A stretch of DNA of 64,000 bases from Blepharisma stoltei (Eukaryota; Ciliophora; Heterotrichea; Heterotrichida; Blepharismidae). The position numbers were made by a program, and so were the translations under genes. The notes beneath the pieces are model-generated. The model saw only the letters and a program-made list of their open reading frames with translations. It had not been told where the DNA came from and searched no databases. Where the stretch lies: positions 620,001 through 684,000 of the forward strand of contig CAJZBQ010000003.1 of NCBI GenBank assembly GCA_914767885.1, given 5' to 3'. Shown one piece after another: positions 43,154 through 55,696 of this stretch (the stretch's first letter is position 1; the number at the start of each line of letters is the position of its first letter).

Positions 43154-46100
43154 TTATCCGATCTTGAATTTCCCTCCTTTTCCTCCAACTTTGATTCCAG
43201 CTTCAACTTTAGGTACTTCAACTTTCACATCTGCTCCAACCTTTCCGCCAGCATCAGCTTTAACTCCTCCTTTCACTTCTACTTTACCTTTCCCTCTCTT
43301 TTTACCACTATCACTGCTACTACTGCTGCTGCTACTGCTAGATGATTTCTTTTTGCCAGCTGATTTTGCTCCTGCTTTTACATTAATATTAGCTCCAGCC
43401 TTGATGCCAGCTTTCTTTTTGCTATCACTATCAGAACTGCTTGAGGAGGAAGATGATGCTTTCTTTTTCTTTCCTCCTACATCAGCCTTAACGCCTACTT
43501 GAACATTTGCTTTTGGTGCTTCGACACTAGCGCCTGCTTTTAGACCTGGAAGCTGTCCTTGGAACTTGCTCTTCTTCTTTTTAGCATCTGAATCACTGCT
43601 ACTGCTGCTGCTACTGCTACTTGAACCTTTCTTTCCTACTTTTGCTTCAGCTTTGAATTTAGGCACTTTGGCTTCTGCTTGTATTACAGGTGCCTCAGGG
43701 GCTTTAGCTTTGATTTCGACTTTTTTGCCTTTTTTCTTCTTGTCGTCTGAGCTTGAGGAGCTGCTGGATTCTGATTTTTTACTTTTGATAGCTTTTGCTA
43801 GGGAGCTTGCAAAGCTGCCCGTTTTTACCTTAACCTCTCATCCTGAACAGGAAGACAGAGAGTTTTTTTTTAAAAAGTTTATATGCATTATAAATTTTAA
43901 ATCTAATAAAAAAAATTGATCTAAAAATATGATTTATTAATAAAAATTTACAAATTTAATAGTTTGGTAGAGATTTCATTATAATAATCAATAAATTCGA
44001 AGAAATTTTTTTATTAAAAAATTTTACCTATTAAGGATTTTTCTAATGGTTTTACTCGCTTACTGAGTGGGGGAAGTTAGGAGGTTCAGCTTTGACTTCT
44101 GCTTTGACTTCAACTTTTGGAGCACTTGGAGCCTCAGATTGAGCTTTTGCCTTTGGTAGCTCAGCTTTTAATTTGATTCCACCATCACTTGAGCTGCTAC
44201 TTGAAGACTTTTTCTTTCCTACTTTGATATCAGCTTTTATGGCAGGGCCTTTTACGTCAGCTTTTAGTCCTGGAAGTTTTGCATCAGCTTTAACTGCGAT
44301 TCCGGCTTTCTTTTTCTTTCCACTATCACTTGAACTGCTGCTTGAAGAGGATTTTTTCTTTCCTCCGATGCTTATTGCTGCTTTTCCAGCTGGTGCTTTA
44401 CTCCATTTTGCCTATAAATTATATATATTTTATTATTATTTACTATAATTTCCAAAATTAATAAAAAAATATAATAAAGAGCTAGGAGCTTCAATCTTAG
44501 CTTCAACTTTTCCTTTTGGTGCTTCAACCTTTACATCAGCTTTAGGCAACGCTGGTGGTTGTGCTCTAATTGCTATACCAGCTTTTTTCTTATTGTCTTC
44601 ACTGCTAGAACTGCTGCTGCTTGAGGATCGTTTTTTCTTTCCTCCAATATTAATTCCAATGCCTGGGGCTTTCACCTCAGCTTTTCCTGCTGGAACTTTG
44701 ACATCAGCTTTGACGTCAACTTTTGCCTTAGGAGCTTCTGCCTTAACAGCAATTCCTGCTTTCTTTTTATTGTCTTCACTGCTAGAGCTGCTACTTGATG
44801 ATGATTTCTTTTTTCCTCCGATATTTATACCTCCTTTAATTGCAGGAGCTTTTACGTCAACTTTGGCTGATGGTGCTTTAGGTGCCTCCACTTTGACTGC
44901 GACTTTCTTTTTGTTGTCTTCACTAGAGCTACTGCTGCTTGAAGAGCCTTTTTTGAGACCAACTTTAACCCCAGCTTTAGTTTCTGGAGCTTTAGGAAGA
45001 TTTACGTCAGCCTTTGCGGTTGGGCCTTTTACGTCAACTTTAGCTGATGGTGCCTTACATCTTTTATAAGACTTAAATTTTTTATAACAAATAAAAAAAC
45101 AAATACGAATTTTGAATAAATTTAATTTTAAAATAATTTTTGATATGTCTATAAATTTGTTAAAGAGAAAGAAAAATAAATTATCAATATGAAACGCGGA
45201 ATAACTATAATTTATTTTAATAGGTTTTAAAAATAAATAATAATTATAATAAAGATAAGATAAAAATAAATCATATATATGTATTGGCCTAGAAGGAGGA
45301 AGATAGGGGCTTCTGCTTTGATGTTGATTCCAACTTTCTTTTTCTTGTCACTATCACTGGAAGAGCTGCTTGATGAAGATTTTTTCTTTCCTCCAATTTT
45401 GAGGGCAGGTGCTTTAACATCTGCTTTTACATCAGCTTTACCTTTGATTTCTGGACCTTTGACGTCAACTTTTGCAGCTGGAACTTTAGGAGCGTCTACT
45501 TTCACTGCAATTCCTGCTTTCTTCTTGTTGTCTTCACTGGAGCTGCTTGATGATGATCTCTTCTTGCCTTTGACATCAATACCTGCTTTAATTGCAGGAG
45601 CTTTGACATCAACTTTTCCAGATGGTGCTTTAGGTGCTTCAACTTTAACCTCAGCTTTGGCAGCTGGGACTTTAGGACCGTCAACTTTGATTCCAATTCC
45701 GCCTTTCTTTTTATTGTCTTCGCTAGAGCTGCTTGATGATGAAGATGACCTTTTCTTTCCTCCAATCTTAATATCTGCCTTTACTGCTGGAGCTTTGACG
45801 TCTACTTTTCCAGATGGGGCTTTAGGTGCTTCGGCTTTGACTTCAACTTTAGCTGCTGGGACTTTAGGAGCGTCAACTTTGATTCCAATTCCCCCTTTCT
45901 TTTTATTGTCTTCACTAGAGCTGCTGGATGATGAAGAAGATTTTTTCTTTCCTTTGATATCAATACCTCCTTTAATTGCAGGAGCTTTGACATCAACTTT
46001 AGCAGATGGGGCTTTAGGTGCTTCAACTTTAACCTCAGCTTTGGCAGCTGGGACCTTTGGAGCGTCTACTTTGACTGCGATTCCTGCTTTCTTCTTGTTA

Positions 46101-49100
46101 TCTTCGCTGGAGCTGCTTGATGATGAAGATGATCTTTTCTTGCCTCCAATTTTGATGTCTGCCTTTACTGCTGGAGCTTTGACATCAACTTTTCCAGATG
46201 GTGCTTTAGGTGCTTCAACTTTAACCTCAGCTTTGGCAGCTGGGACTTTAGGAGCGTCAACTTTGATTCCAATTCCGCCTTTCTTTTTATTGTCTTCACT
46301 AGAGCTGCTAGATGAAGAAGATGATCTTTTCTTTCCTTTGACATCAATACCTGCTTTAATTGCTGGAGCCTTGACATCCACTTTGCCAGATGGTGCTTTC
46401 GGTGCTTCAACTTTAATTTCAGCTTTGGCAGCTGGGACTTTAGGAGCTTCAACTTTGATTCCAATTCCGCCTTTCTTTTTGCCGCTATCGCTTGAGCTGC
46501 TTGAAGATGAAGATGATCTTTTCTTTCCTCCAATCTTAATATCTGCCTTTACTGCTGGAGCTTTAACATCAACTTTTCCAGAAGGAACCTTTGGTGCATC
46601 ACCTTTGACTTCAACTTTGGCTGCTGGGACTTTAGGAGCGTCAACTTTGATTCCAATTCCGCCTTTCTTTTTATTGTCTTCACTGGAGCTGCTTGATGAT
46701 GAAGATGATCTTTTCTTTCCTCCAATCTTAAGATCAACTTTCCCACTAGGGGCTTTTACATCGACTTTTCCTGAAGGAACTTTAGGAGCATCTCCTTTGA
46801 CTTCAACTTTGGCTGCTGGGACTTTTGGAGCGTCAACTTTGACTGCAATTCCTGCTTTCTTCTTATTATCTTCACTAGAGCTGCTGGAAGATGAGGATGA
46901 TCTTTTCTTTCCTTTGATGTCGATTCCTCCTTTGATTGCTGGAGCTTTCACATCAACTTTGGCAGATGGTGCTTTAGGAATATCGCCTTTTACTTCAACC
47001 TTGGCGGCTGGTACCTTTGGAGCGTCGACTTTGATTCCAACGCCTGCTTTCTTTTTCCCGCTGTCGCTTGAGCTACTAGATGATGAGGATCCTTTCTTTC
47101 CTTTGATATTGACTCCTCCTTTAATTGCTGGAGCTTTGACGTCAACTTTGGCTGCTGGGACTTTAGGAGCGTCTACTTTGATTCCTGCTTTCTTCTTGTT
47201 ATCTCCGCTAGAGCTGCTTGATGACGAGGATGATCTTTTCTTTCCTCCAATCTTAATGTCTGCTTTTACGGCTGGAGCTTTGACATCAACTTTTCCTGAT
47301 GGGGCTTTAGGTGCTTCAACTTTGACTTCAACTTTGGCAGCTGGGACCTTTGGAGCATCTACTTTGATTCCAATTCCACCTTTCTTTTTATTGTCTTCAC
47401 TAGAGCTGCTTGATGATGAAGAGCCTTTCTTTCCTCCAATCTTTAATCCTGGAGCTTTGACATCAACTTTTCCTGAAGGAACCTTTGGTGCATCACCTTT
47501 GACTTCAACTTTAGCTGTAGGAACTTTAGGAGCGTCAACTTTGATTCCAATTCCGCCTTTCTTTTTGTTGTCTTCACTAGAGCTGCTTGATGATGAAGAT
47601 GATCTTTTCTTTCCTCCAAGCTTAAGATCGACTTTGCCACTAGGAGCTTTTACGTCAACTTTGCCTGAAGGAGCTTTAGGAGCGTCACCTTTGACTTCAA
47701 CTTTTGCTGCTGGTACTTTAGGTGCATCAACTTTGATTCCGATTCCTGCTTTCTTCTTATTATCTTCACTAGAGCTGCTGGAAGATGAGGATGATCTTTT
47801 CTTTCCTTTGATATCGATTCCTCCTTTGATTGCTGGAGCTTTCACATCAACTTTGGCAGATGGTGCTTTAGGAATATCGCCTTTTACTTCAACCTTGGCG
47901 GCTGGTACCTTTGGAGCGTCGACTTTGATTCCAACGCCTGCTTTCTTTTTCCCGCTGTCGCTTGAGCTACTAGATGATGAGGATCCTTTCTTTCCTTTGA
48001 TATCGATTCCTCCTTTAATTGCTGGAGCTTTGACGTCAACTTTGGCTGCTGGGACTTTAGGAGCGTCTACTTTGATTCCTGCTTTCTTCTTGTTATCTCC
48101 GCTAGAGCTGCTTGATGACGAGGATGATCTTTTCTTTCCTCCAATCTTAATGTCTGCTTTTACGGCTGGAGCTTTGACATCAACTTTTCCTGATGGGGCT
48201 TTAGGTGCTTCAACTTTGACTTCAACTTTGGCAGCTGGGACCTTTGGAGCATCTACTTTGATTCCAATTCCACCTTTCTTTTTGCCGCTATCGCTTGAGC
48301 TGCTTGATGAAGATGATCTTTTCTTTCCTCCGATCTTAATATCTGCTTTTACTGCTGGAGCTTTGACGTCAACTTTGCCTGAAGGAACTTTTGGAGCATC
48401 TCCTTTAACTTCTACTTTGGCTGCAGGAACTTTTGGACCGTCTACTTTAATTCCAAGTCCACCTTTCTTTTTGCCGCTATCACTTGAGCTGCTTGATGAT
48501 GAAGAGCCTTTCTTTCCTCCAATCTTTAATCCTGGAGCCTTGACATCAACTTTTGCTGCTGGGACTTTAGGTGCATCAACTTTGACTGCGATTCCTGCTT
48601 TCTTCTTTCCGATATCACTAGAGCTGCTTGAAGATGAGGATCTTTTCTTTCCTCCAATCTTAATATCTGCTTTTACTGATGGAGCTTTTATGTCAACTTT
48701 ACCTGAAGGAGCTTTAGGAGCGTCTCCTTTGACTTCAACTTTGGCTGCTGGGACTTTTGGAGCGTCTATTTTGATTCCTACTTTCTTCTTTCCACTGTCA
48801 CTTGAGCTGCTTGATGAGGATGATCCTTTCTTTCCTCCAATTTTGAGACCAGGAGCTTTGATATCAACTTTGCCTGAAGGAGCCTTTGGAGCTTCACCTT
48901 TTATTTCAACTTTTGCTGCTGGGACTTATACATTAAAATGATGTAGAATCAAATCATCCACTTAACACCTGGCGCTGAGGTGACCCAAGGATATTGTGAA
49001 AGGAAGTGTGGCATATGGGAATATGTATCAGGTCGAGTTTCATTTGTGGAGCACAATTTCAGATTAGGTCGATCCCAGTTGACATTCAGGTCAAGGTTTT

Positions 49101-52100
49101 TTCCTCAAGGGAAGATGAAAGTCTTGGATTTGGAAAAAGGAGTCCCAGCAAAACAAGTGGCTTTACTTCTCCAATTCTCGAAAGTAATATCAGGTGTTGT
49201 TTCCTAAGTTATGAGATCCATTTTGACGGATAACTTGATTATAAAATTCGTTTTTTCGAATTTTTATTGATAGGCAACCTTTTTCAGCCACAGTGCAATA
49301 GCCATCCCACTGCACTCTCCAATATGGTGTGAGCCTTAAGGAGAGAAGCGGTACTAAGGGGATATTATGGCAGGTGACTGAACGAAGCATATGTGGAGAA
49401 AACTACCTACAGGTATCACAGGGAGCTACTCAATAAATTTTAACTAAGAATTTAATGCTGGGACTTTAGGACCATCAACTTTGACTGCAATTCCAGCTTT
49501 CTTCTTTCCGCTATCACTAGAGCTGCTTGATGAAGAAGATCCTTTCTTTCCTCCAATTTTGAGACCAGGTGCTTTAATATCAACTTTTCCAGAAGGAGCC
49601 TTTGGAGCTTCAGCTTTGACTTCAACTTTGGCTGCTGGGACTTTTGGAGCATCTATTTTGATTCCTACTTTCTTCTTTCCACTGTCACTTGAGCTGCTTG
49701 ATGAGGATGATCCTTTCTTTCCTCCAATTTTGAGACCAGGAGCTTTGACATCAACTTTGCCTGATGGAACCTTAGGAGCTTCAGCCTTGATTGAAATTCC
49801 CGCCTTTTTCTTTCCATCACTGGAGCTGCTAGACGAGCTTCTTTTTCCGCCTATTTTAACTGCTGGTGCTTTGATATCAACTTTTCCTGATGGTAATTTC
49901 GCACCTCCTTTGATTTCTAATTTGGCTTTTCCTTTTCCATCACTGGAACTTGAGCTTGATGACTTCTTTTTGCCTCCTATACTAACTGCTGGTGCTTTAA
50001 TTTCTACTTTTCCTGATGGCAATTTAGCGTCTCCTTTAATTCCGATTTTCGCTTTCTTTTTATCGTCACTAGAACTACTGCTGCTTGATGATCTTTTTCC
50101 TCCAATTTTCAAATTAACACCTACTGGTTTGATTTCTACTTTGGCTTCTGGAGGTTTGTTTTCGACTTTTGCGGTTTGTCCTTTACTCCTCGATTTTAAA
50201 ATCGAATAAAAAATCTGTTTTTTATGAAAATAATAGAAAAATTTATTATTTAAATTACTAGCCTTGTTTAAATAGTTTTCTCTTTATTATTCCTGTTTAA
50301 AATAGAGCAAGAAGGTAAATTTTCGATTTTAATGATATTAAATTAGGTATTAAGGGTATTTATAAAAGTTTTGCTATAATTTAAAGGGTTATTACCATAG
50401 AACGAAAACTTTATCAATATTTTGTACAATTTACTGGGGGAGTTAGGAAGCATAATTCTCCCAGTTTGTTTTGGTAGCATAATTTTGGCTGAAGGCGCTT
50501 TTGGAACTTCAGCTTTTACTTCGATTTTTCCTTTAGCCTTTCCATCACTTGAGCTGCTGCTACTTGAAGAGTCTTTTTTGGTTAATTTAACTTCTACTTT
50601 TGCTGCAGGTACTTTCGGAGCATCGATTTTTACACCCACTTTCTTTTTTCCGTCGCTTGAGCTGCTGCTGCTGGATGATCTTTTTCCGCCGATTCTAATC
50701 CCAGGAGCTTTGACATCAACTTTTCCTGATGGTAACTTAGCGTCTCCTTTAAGCTCTACTTTCGCTTTTGCTTTTCCGTCAGAGCTACTGCTGCTTGATG
50801 ATCCTTTTTTGCCTCCAACTTTCAATTCTGCTTTGATTCCTGGAGCTTTAATATCAACTTTTCCTGCAGGCAACTTAGCGTCACCTTTAACTGCAACTTT
50901 TCCTTTGCCCTTTCCGCTGTCACTTGAGCTGCTACTTGAAGATCCTTTTCTTTTAATTTCTGGAGCTTTTACTTCAATTTTTCCTGATGGCAACTTAGCG
51001 TCTCCTTTAATAGTGATTTTTGCTTTGCCTTTTCCGCTATCACTGGAGCTGCTGCTTGATTTATCGACTTTAATACCTACCTTTGGCCCTTTAATATCTA
51101 CTTTTCCAGCTGGTAGTTTAGGTGCTTCTCCTTTGATTTCGATTTTACCTCTTTTCTTTCCGTCAGAGCTAGAGCTGGAACTAGATGATTTTTTGACTTT
51201 GAGACCAACTTTAATTTCTGGCTTACTCCCCCCTCCGTGAGTGAACAAAACCATTAGAAAAATCGCTATTTTTTGCCCAAAAACCCACCCTCCGTGAACA
51301 AAAATTTTTTTAATAGAAAAATGTTTTATGGAAAAAAATTTTGATATATAAGTGATAATTAGTATAATAAAATCTAGAGCTAATTCTGAGTTATTTTGAA
51401 CAAATTGCTTTTTAAAAATAAATTTTATAAATTAAATTAATATTTGCTTTTCAATTTTTGCGAATTAGGATTTTTTTTTAAATTTCGAAAAAAAATAGTT
51501 TCTATAAAATTTCAATATAAAATTTTTTTAAAAAAAAAAATTAACCTCTATGAGCGAACGAAATTTTTTTGTTCACTCACGGAGGGGGGGAGGAGTTAGG
51601 AGCTGCAACATTTACTTTTGGCCCTTTCAAGTCAGCTTGAACTACAACTTTTCCTTTCTTTTTGCCATCACTGCTGCTAGAAGAGCTGCTTCCTTTTTTC
51701 TTTTTATTGAGGTTAATATCAACTTTAGGCCCTGCAACGCCTGCTTTGATATCCCCGCCAATTTTGATTTCTGCTTTAGGTTTTTTCTTTTTACCATCAC
51801 TGCTGCTACTGCTGCTTGAGCCCTTTTTCTTTTTAGGTATTCTTTTTTTATTTATCATAATATTAATAGTAATTATTTTTTATTTTAACTCAAATTTATT
51901 TAAAACAGATTACATTTACCTTAACATCTAGACCTCCTTCAATTTTTGCCTTTTTGTGGTGTTTTTTGCGCCTTTTCCCTGGATCAGCACTGTCGCTAAT
52001 GCTTGAGCTTGAGCCAGAGCTAGAAGAACTTGAAGATGAGCTTTTTCTTTTACTTGGGACGTATGGCTCGACCTTTAATTCGACTGCTGCTCCTCCATCT

Positions 52101-53882
52101 GGGGTCGTTAATTTTTTATTTATTTCTTTAGGCTCTCCAGCTTCAGTTTTCTTTACAACTTTCATTGTTGGGCCAGTTCTTGGGGTGTTTTGGTCTCTCT
52201 TTTTACTTCCAATGTTGAAAATCTGCCATGATTTTTCGCCTGGTCTTCTGAAGGCGAATTTAGGGAAGGAAACAAAAACTGGGGCACTTGTGCTGGTTAC
52301 TGCAGGGTAGTTTTCTGGGAACTCAAAGTTTAAGGCTTCAAGGAGTTTTACCTCAGGTGTAGAATCTGCCATGTTGACTAAGTAGCGGGAATATAAATTA
52401 AAAAAAAAAAAAAAATAATTTATTTAAAAATAATTAAAAAAAATGCATCCCAAAGTAGCTTTGAGAATTTGGTTTATTTGTCTTTGGGTCGAATCCGCCG
52501 ACAATGGTAACTTCATTTCCTTTAACTGCACAGATTGGCTTAACAGCTTTGATAGGAAGTGAAAAAGGTTCCTTCTTAAAGGCAAGAGAAGTCAAGTCCA
52601 AGCTGTAAACGTTTTTATTTACTTTATTTTTGCCATGTTCATCAAATCTATGGCCACCTACAAAGTAAATTTTATCATTATAAAGGAAGGTTCCTGGTAA
52701 TAGTAGACCACTGAGTGGGAATTCTTTGTCCGCATGTGTTTTTTCTTTTTTCTCTTCGTCTTTTTTCTCTGTTACTTTTTTCTGGAGAAAGACAGTAATT
52801 TCGTTTTTCGCAATGTTCTCTTCTACGCTTTTGAAGTATTCCCAAGAATTTTCTTCTAAATCCTCTATAATAAAGAACTTCTGATAAAAAAATTAACGTT
52901 TTTTACTGAAAAAAAATGCAAATTTATAGATAGAGAAGTAAGTTGAATCTCATTAATGGTGCTGGTTCTTCTGTAGAAGATGCGACTTCATCCTCAGGCT
53001 CAGCCAATCCTCCTACATAGTAAACCCAACCCTTGTGTTTATAGAGAAATAAAATGGTGATGTTGGTGGAAATTGGACTTTGAGGCACACTCCCTATGGA
53101 GCAGTCGGGCCATTCTAACGAAGCTGAAAGCAATGCCTCTGTCTCTTTTGAAGTTGGCCTTCAGGATTGGGGATACCTTGCTGAAGAGGGAAGTTTTGTT
53201 TCTCCACAAAAGTTTTCCTGACCCTGCCAGGCGCGATAGGTTTTGTCTCTTCGTCTATCAGGACTGTTGGGTTTGGCTCTAATCTAGGGAGTTGATCCTT
53301 AGCTATGTGAGTCTCGCTAGAAAATTCAAAGAGGGTGGAATTTTGGGTCTTACAACATTTGCAATCAGATGTTTATGCACCCAGCGTAGGCCACTTTTCC
53401 TGGAGTCAAGGTGGTCTGGCTTGTTGGAGCCCTCTCATCACCGTGTAAATCTTAATCTTAATCTTGTGTTCATACAAACTACCTTCTTTGGATGGTATTG
53501 GCAGGTTGCAGAGGTTGGTCAGCTTCATTGCTTCAGTATCGGCAAGGACAACTTTATTGGTAAGACATGAAGAGGAATCGCTGCCTCCAGCGAGCATAAT
53601 CCTGTTCTTTGATAAATATCCGACAGCTGAATCAGAACGAAGCTTGATGCCTGTGGAAAACTGGATTTTTTTGATTTTTCCATCAGGGTGGAGGTGAAGA
53701 ATTTTCTTTTTATGTCTATTTAGGTATACTTTATTATAGAAAATAAGCTAAAAATAAATTTAGAAAATATAAATTTACATTTAGTGAGGCAAAAAATAAT
53801 AAAACTCTGGCATTTTTGCGCCTGCTTGGGGTCTAATTGTACGCTGCGTGGCAACGTCTTGCTTTGAAGTGCATGCTCCCAT
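43154..53882 (-). CDS. Giant Kelch-headed, Ser/Lys-repeat protein, ~2,754 aa
   Basis: Removing eleven inserts leaves 8,265 bases, a single frame. The N-terminus MGACTSKQDVA carries Gly2 and Cys4, a classical myristoylation/palmitoylation site, so membrane anchoring is likely. Residues about 40-400 are Kelch-type propeller repeats (MLAGGSDSSSCLTNKV, VYYVGGLAEPEDEV, KIYFVGGHRFDEHG, VTIVGGFDPKTN). After a linker ending DPGKRRKKHHKK there are about 43 units of roughly 50 aa: a Lys/Pro/Val/Ala strand-like part (VDAPKVPAAKVEVKGDAPK) and a block GGKK[RK]S6-10[ED]DNKKK. The tail resembles Nopp140/Treacle-style Ser-acid/basic repeats and titin PEVK; heavy phosphorylation is plausible. Function unknown. 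The paralogue at 60618 lacks the long tail. Confidence 0.85.
43830..44076 (+). mobile_element. Decayed family-1 MITE in the giant gene
   Basis: TTA on both sides. Right end TTTTACTCGCTTACTGAGTGG with TAATGG before it. The left end is badly decayed (CTCTCATCCTGAACAGG). Removal restores KAEPPKVKTGSFAS. Confidence 0.8.
44401..44484 (-). mobile_element. 84-bp TA-bounded IES
   Basis: Removal restores AKIEAPKAPAGKAAISI. AT-rich, no terminal repeats. Confidence 0.85.
45058..45305 (-). mobile_element. 248-bp TA-bounded IES
   Basis: Removal restores NIKAEAPKAPSAKVDVKG. It has no family-1 ends; very AT-rich. Confidence 0.85.
46850..48290 (-). repeat. Recent 894-bp intragenic tandem duplication
   Basis: About 545 bp from 46850 recur nearly identically from 47744 (offset 894 bp = 298 codons), for example GGAATATCGCCTTTTACTTC in both. 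Adjacent repeat units of the tail are much more diverged at the DNA level. Confidence 0.8.
48928..49455 (+). mobile_element. 528-bp retroposon in the giant gene
   Basis: Flanked by the 11-bp duplication TGCTGGGACTT at 48917 and 49456. Plus-strand 5' end ATTAAAATGATGTAG, 3' end AT-rich (TAAATTTTAACTAAGAATTT). Removal restores GPKVPAAKVEIKGEAPK. The duplication lacks TA. Confidence 0.82.
50185..50442. mobile_element. Decayed MITE-like IES, TTA-flanked
   Basis: TTA on both sides; ends TTACTCCTCGATTTT and ACTGGGGGAGTTA. Core lacks clear family-1 markers apart from CATAGAACGAAAAC-like remnants. Removal restores RIMLPKGQTAKVENK. Confidence 0.75.
51224..51595 (-). mobile_element. Family-1 MITE in the giant gene
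   Basis: TTA on both sides, reverse orientation, full core. Removal restores VNVAAPKPEIKVGLK. Confidence 0.92.
51840..51918 (-). mobile_element. 79-bp TA-bounded IES
   Basis: Removal restores GGLDVKVPKKKKGSSS. Confidence 0.85.
52386..52457 (-). mobile_element. 72-bp TA-bounded IES
   Basis: Removal restores NSQSYLVNMADSTPEV, aligned with NSQVYVVNIAEADIGS of the paralogue, which has no insert here. Confidence 0.9.
52868..52940 (-). mobile_element. 73-bp TA-bounded IES
   Basis: Removal restores LMRFNLEDLEENSWEYF, aligned with LMRYSIKNNSWEYL of the paralogue. Confidence 0.85.
53044..53462 (+). mobile_element. 419-bp retroposon in the Kelch region
   Basis: 12-bp duplication CTTGTGTT[TC]ATA at 53032 and 53463. 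Plus 5' end AAATAAAATGGTGATGTTGG, 3' tail of TCTTAA units. Removing insert plus one duplication restores SLYEHKGWVYYVGG, exactly as in the paralogue. Confidence 0.9.
53727..53798 (-). mobile_element. 72-bp TA-bounded IES near the N-terminus
   Basis: Removal gives PEFYYLNRHKKKILHL. A choice of two TAs at the 5' side makes the exact length 57-72 bp. The paralogue has an IES at the same codon. Confidence 0.8.
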
Positions 53883-54681
53883 ATTAATTATATTAAGGAA
53901 TTATGGCCACATAATCTTGGCTTATACGTTAAATAGGACTTAAATAAGAGATAGAGATAAGGACAGAGCATAGAAATAATCACGTCTTAAAATTATCCTC
54001 AAAAGCATGAATACTATTTTTTTTTAAAATTAATTAGATATTTTCATAATTGAATTACCCTATTTTTTATATATAAATGGTCATTTCTTATTAATTTGTA
54101 ATAGAAATAACGGCGATTTTTAGATTTCATTTTATCAGGCATTTTTTTGATTTAAAATTTAGATTTAAGTTGAAAAGAAGGTTGGTCAGTAAATATTTTT
54201 AAATAAAAACAGAAAATTAGGGTGAGAAAAATTTGAAATTTTAAAAGACTGAGGGGAATATTTGATTTTTAGACCTGAAGAAGTGATGACGAAGGTTGAA
54301 AAATGGTCAATAGGCGGTTAAACAAAGTTCTTTTAGAGGAAAGGGTTTTTTATAAAGCTGGTAAGCTGGAATTAATATTATTCGATATAATCTGATAGAA
54401 TTTCCTTTTTTTCAGAAGAATTTATTTCATTTTGGATCAGTCAGACAAGACTGTTCATAATAAAGAGATGTTTGGCTGAAAAACTTGAAATTTAGGTTTA
54501 AAACTATAGAGGAAGAATAAAGATTTGGATTGCAAGCTGAAGTAGACTTTAATTTATCTGCTTGTGAAGTATTAAGATCGTTGGCATATTATAGCTAGTC
54601 GTTATTTATAAGCTTATTTTAAAGAAATTGAATAAGAAATTTATATATTGCAAGTTTAATAAAGTAGTCTGAAATTAAAGC
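53883..54681. other. AT-rich DNA upstream of the giant gene
   Basis: No open frame or repeat family recognised. Presumably contains its promoter. Confidence 0.4.
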
Positions 54682-55060
54682 TTACTCCTCCCCCTCCGTG
54701 AGTGAAAAACAAAATTTTGTTCACTCACGGAGGGGGGTTAATTTTTTTTTTTAAAAATAATTTATATATAAATTTTATAAAAAATATTTTTTTTCGAAAT
54801 TTAAAAAAAAATCCTAATTCGCAAAAATTGGAAAGCAAATATTAATTCAATTTGCAAAATTTATGTTTTAAAAAGCAATTTGTTTAAAATTAAACAGAAT
54901 TAGCTCTATATTTCATTATACTAATTATCATTTATATATTAAAACTTTTTTTCCATAAAAAATTTTTCTATTAAAAAAATTTTTGTTCACGGAGGGTGGG
55001 TTTTTGGGCAAAAAATAGGGATTTTTCTAATGGTTTTTGTTCACTCACGGAGGGGGGGAG
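54682..55060 (+). mobile_element. Family-1 MITE, intergenic
   Basis: TTA on both sides. Left hairpin, core and right double end are all intact. Confidence 0.92.
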
Positions 55061-55696
55061 TTAGAATAATTTTAATTTAGATTATAAGCATTATATTTTG
55101 TGTTGGATTTGATAATGCTAGTTTATATTATATTACGCTATGCCTAAGATTTAGATTTTAGTTATGGGTATTATAAGGTAATTCAATCGTTAATATATAT
55201 ATCATTAATCTTAATATAGAGATTTATGTAAATTTTTGTGATAACAGTAATTAGTTTTTAATCTTTTAAATGACTTAGCAGTTAACCGAAAAATAGCCAG
55301 ACAGCAAGAAAATAAAGGAGGAATTTATATTTAATTGCTGGTGAAAAAATACCAAGTAAAGTTCAAGTCCAAACTTTTTCAAAAATTCCAATAGATTACT
55401 TAAATATAAAAATAAAGGAAAAAATGTCTTAATTTTTAAGTAAAAAAATTGATATAGAAAGTCTAAAATATTAAAATATCTATTTTTAAAAGAATTTTTT
55501 TTATTATTTAGGCTTAAAGACTATTGACTCATCTATAGATATCAATAAATGATATTTATTTTAAGAATAATCTAAATCTCCTCTAATTACCGAGCAAAAT
55601 CATTCAGAATTCCGAATTTGGGAAAATTAACTCTTCATAATATAAAATTATTTTAGAAAAAAATCATAATTTAAATAATTTTAGTTATATCCAAGC

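Noticed and set aside
45279-48941. 1,220-codon plus-strand open frame
   Set aside because: It is the antisense of the Ser/Lys repeat tail. The minus frame joins a Kelch head, has conserved breaks and a paralogue; the plus frame has no homology and depends on repeat composition.
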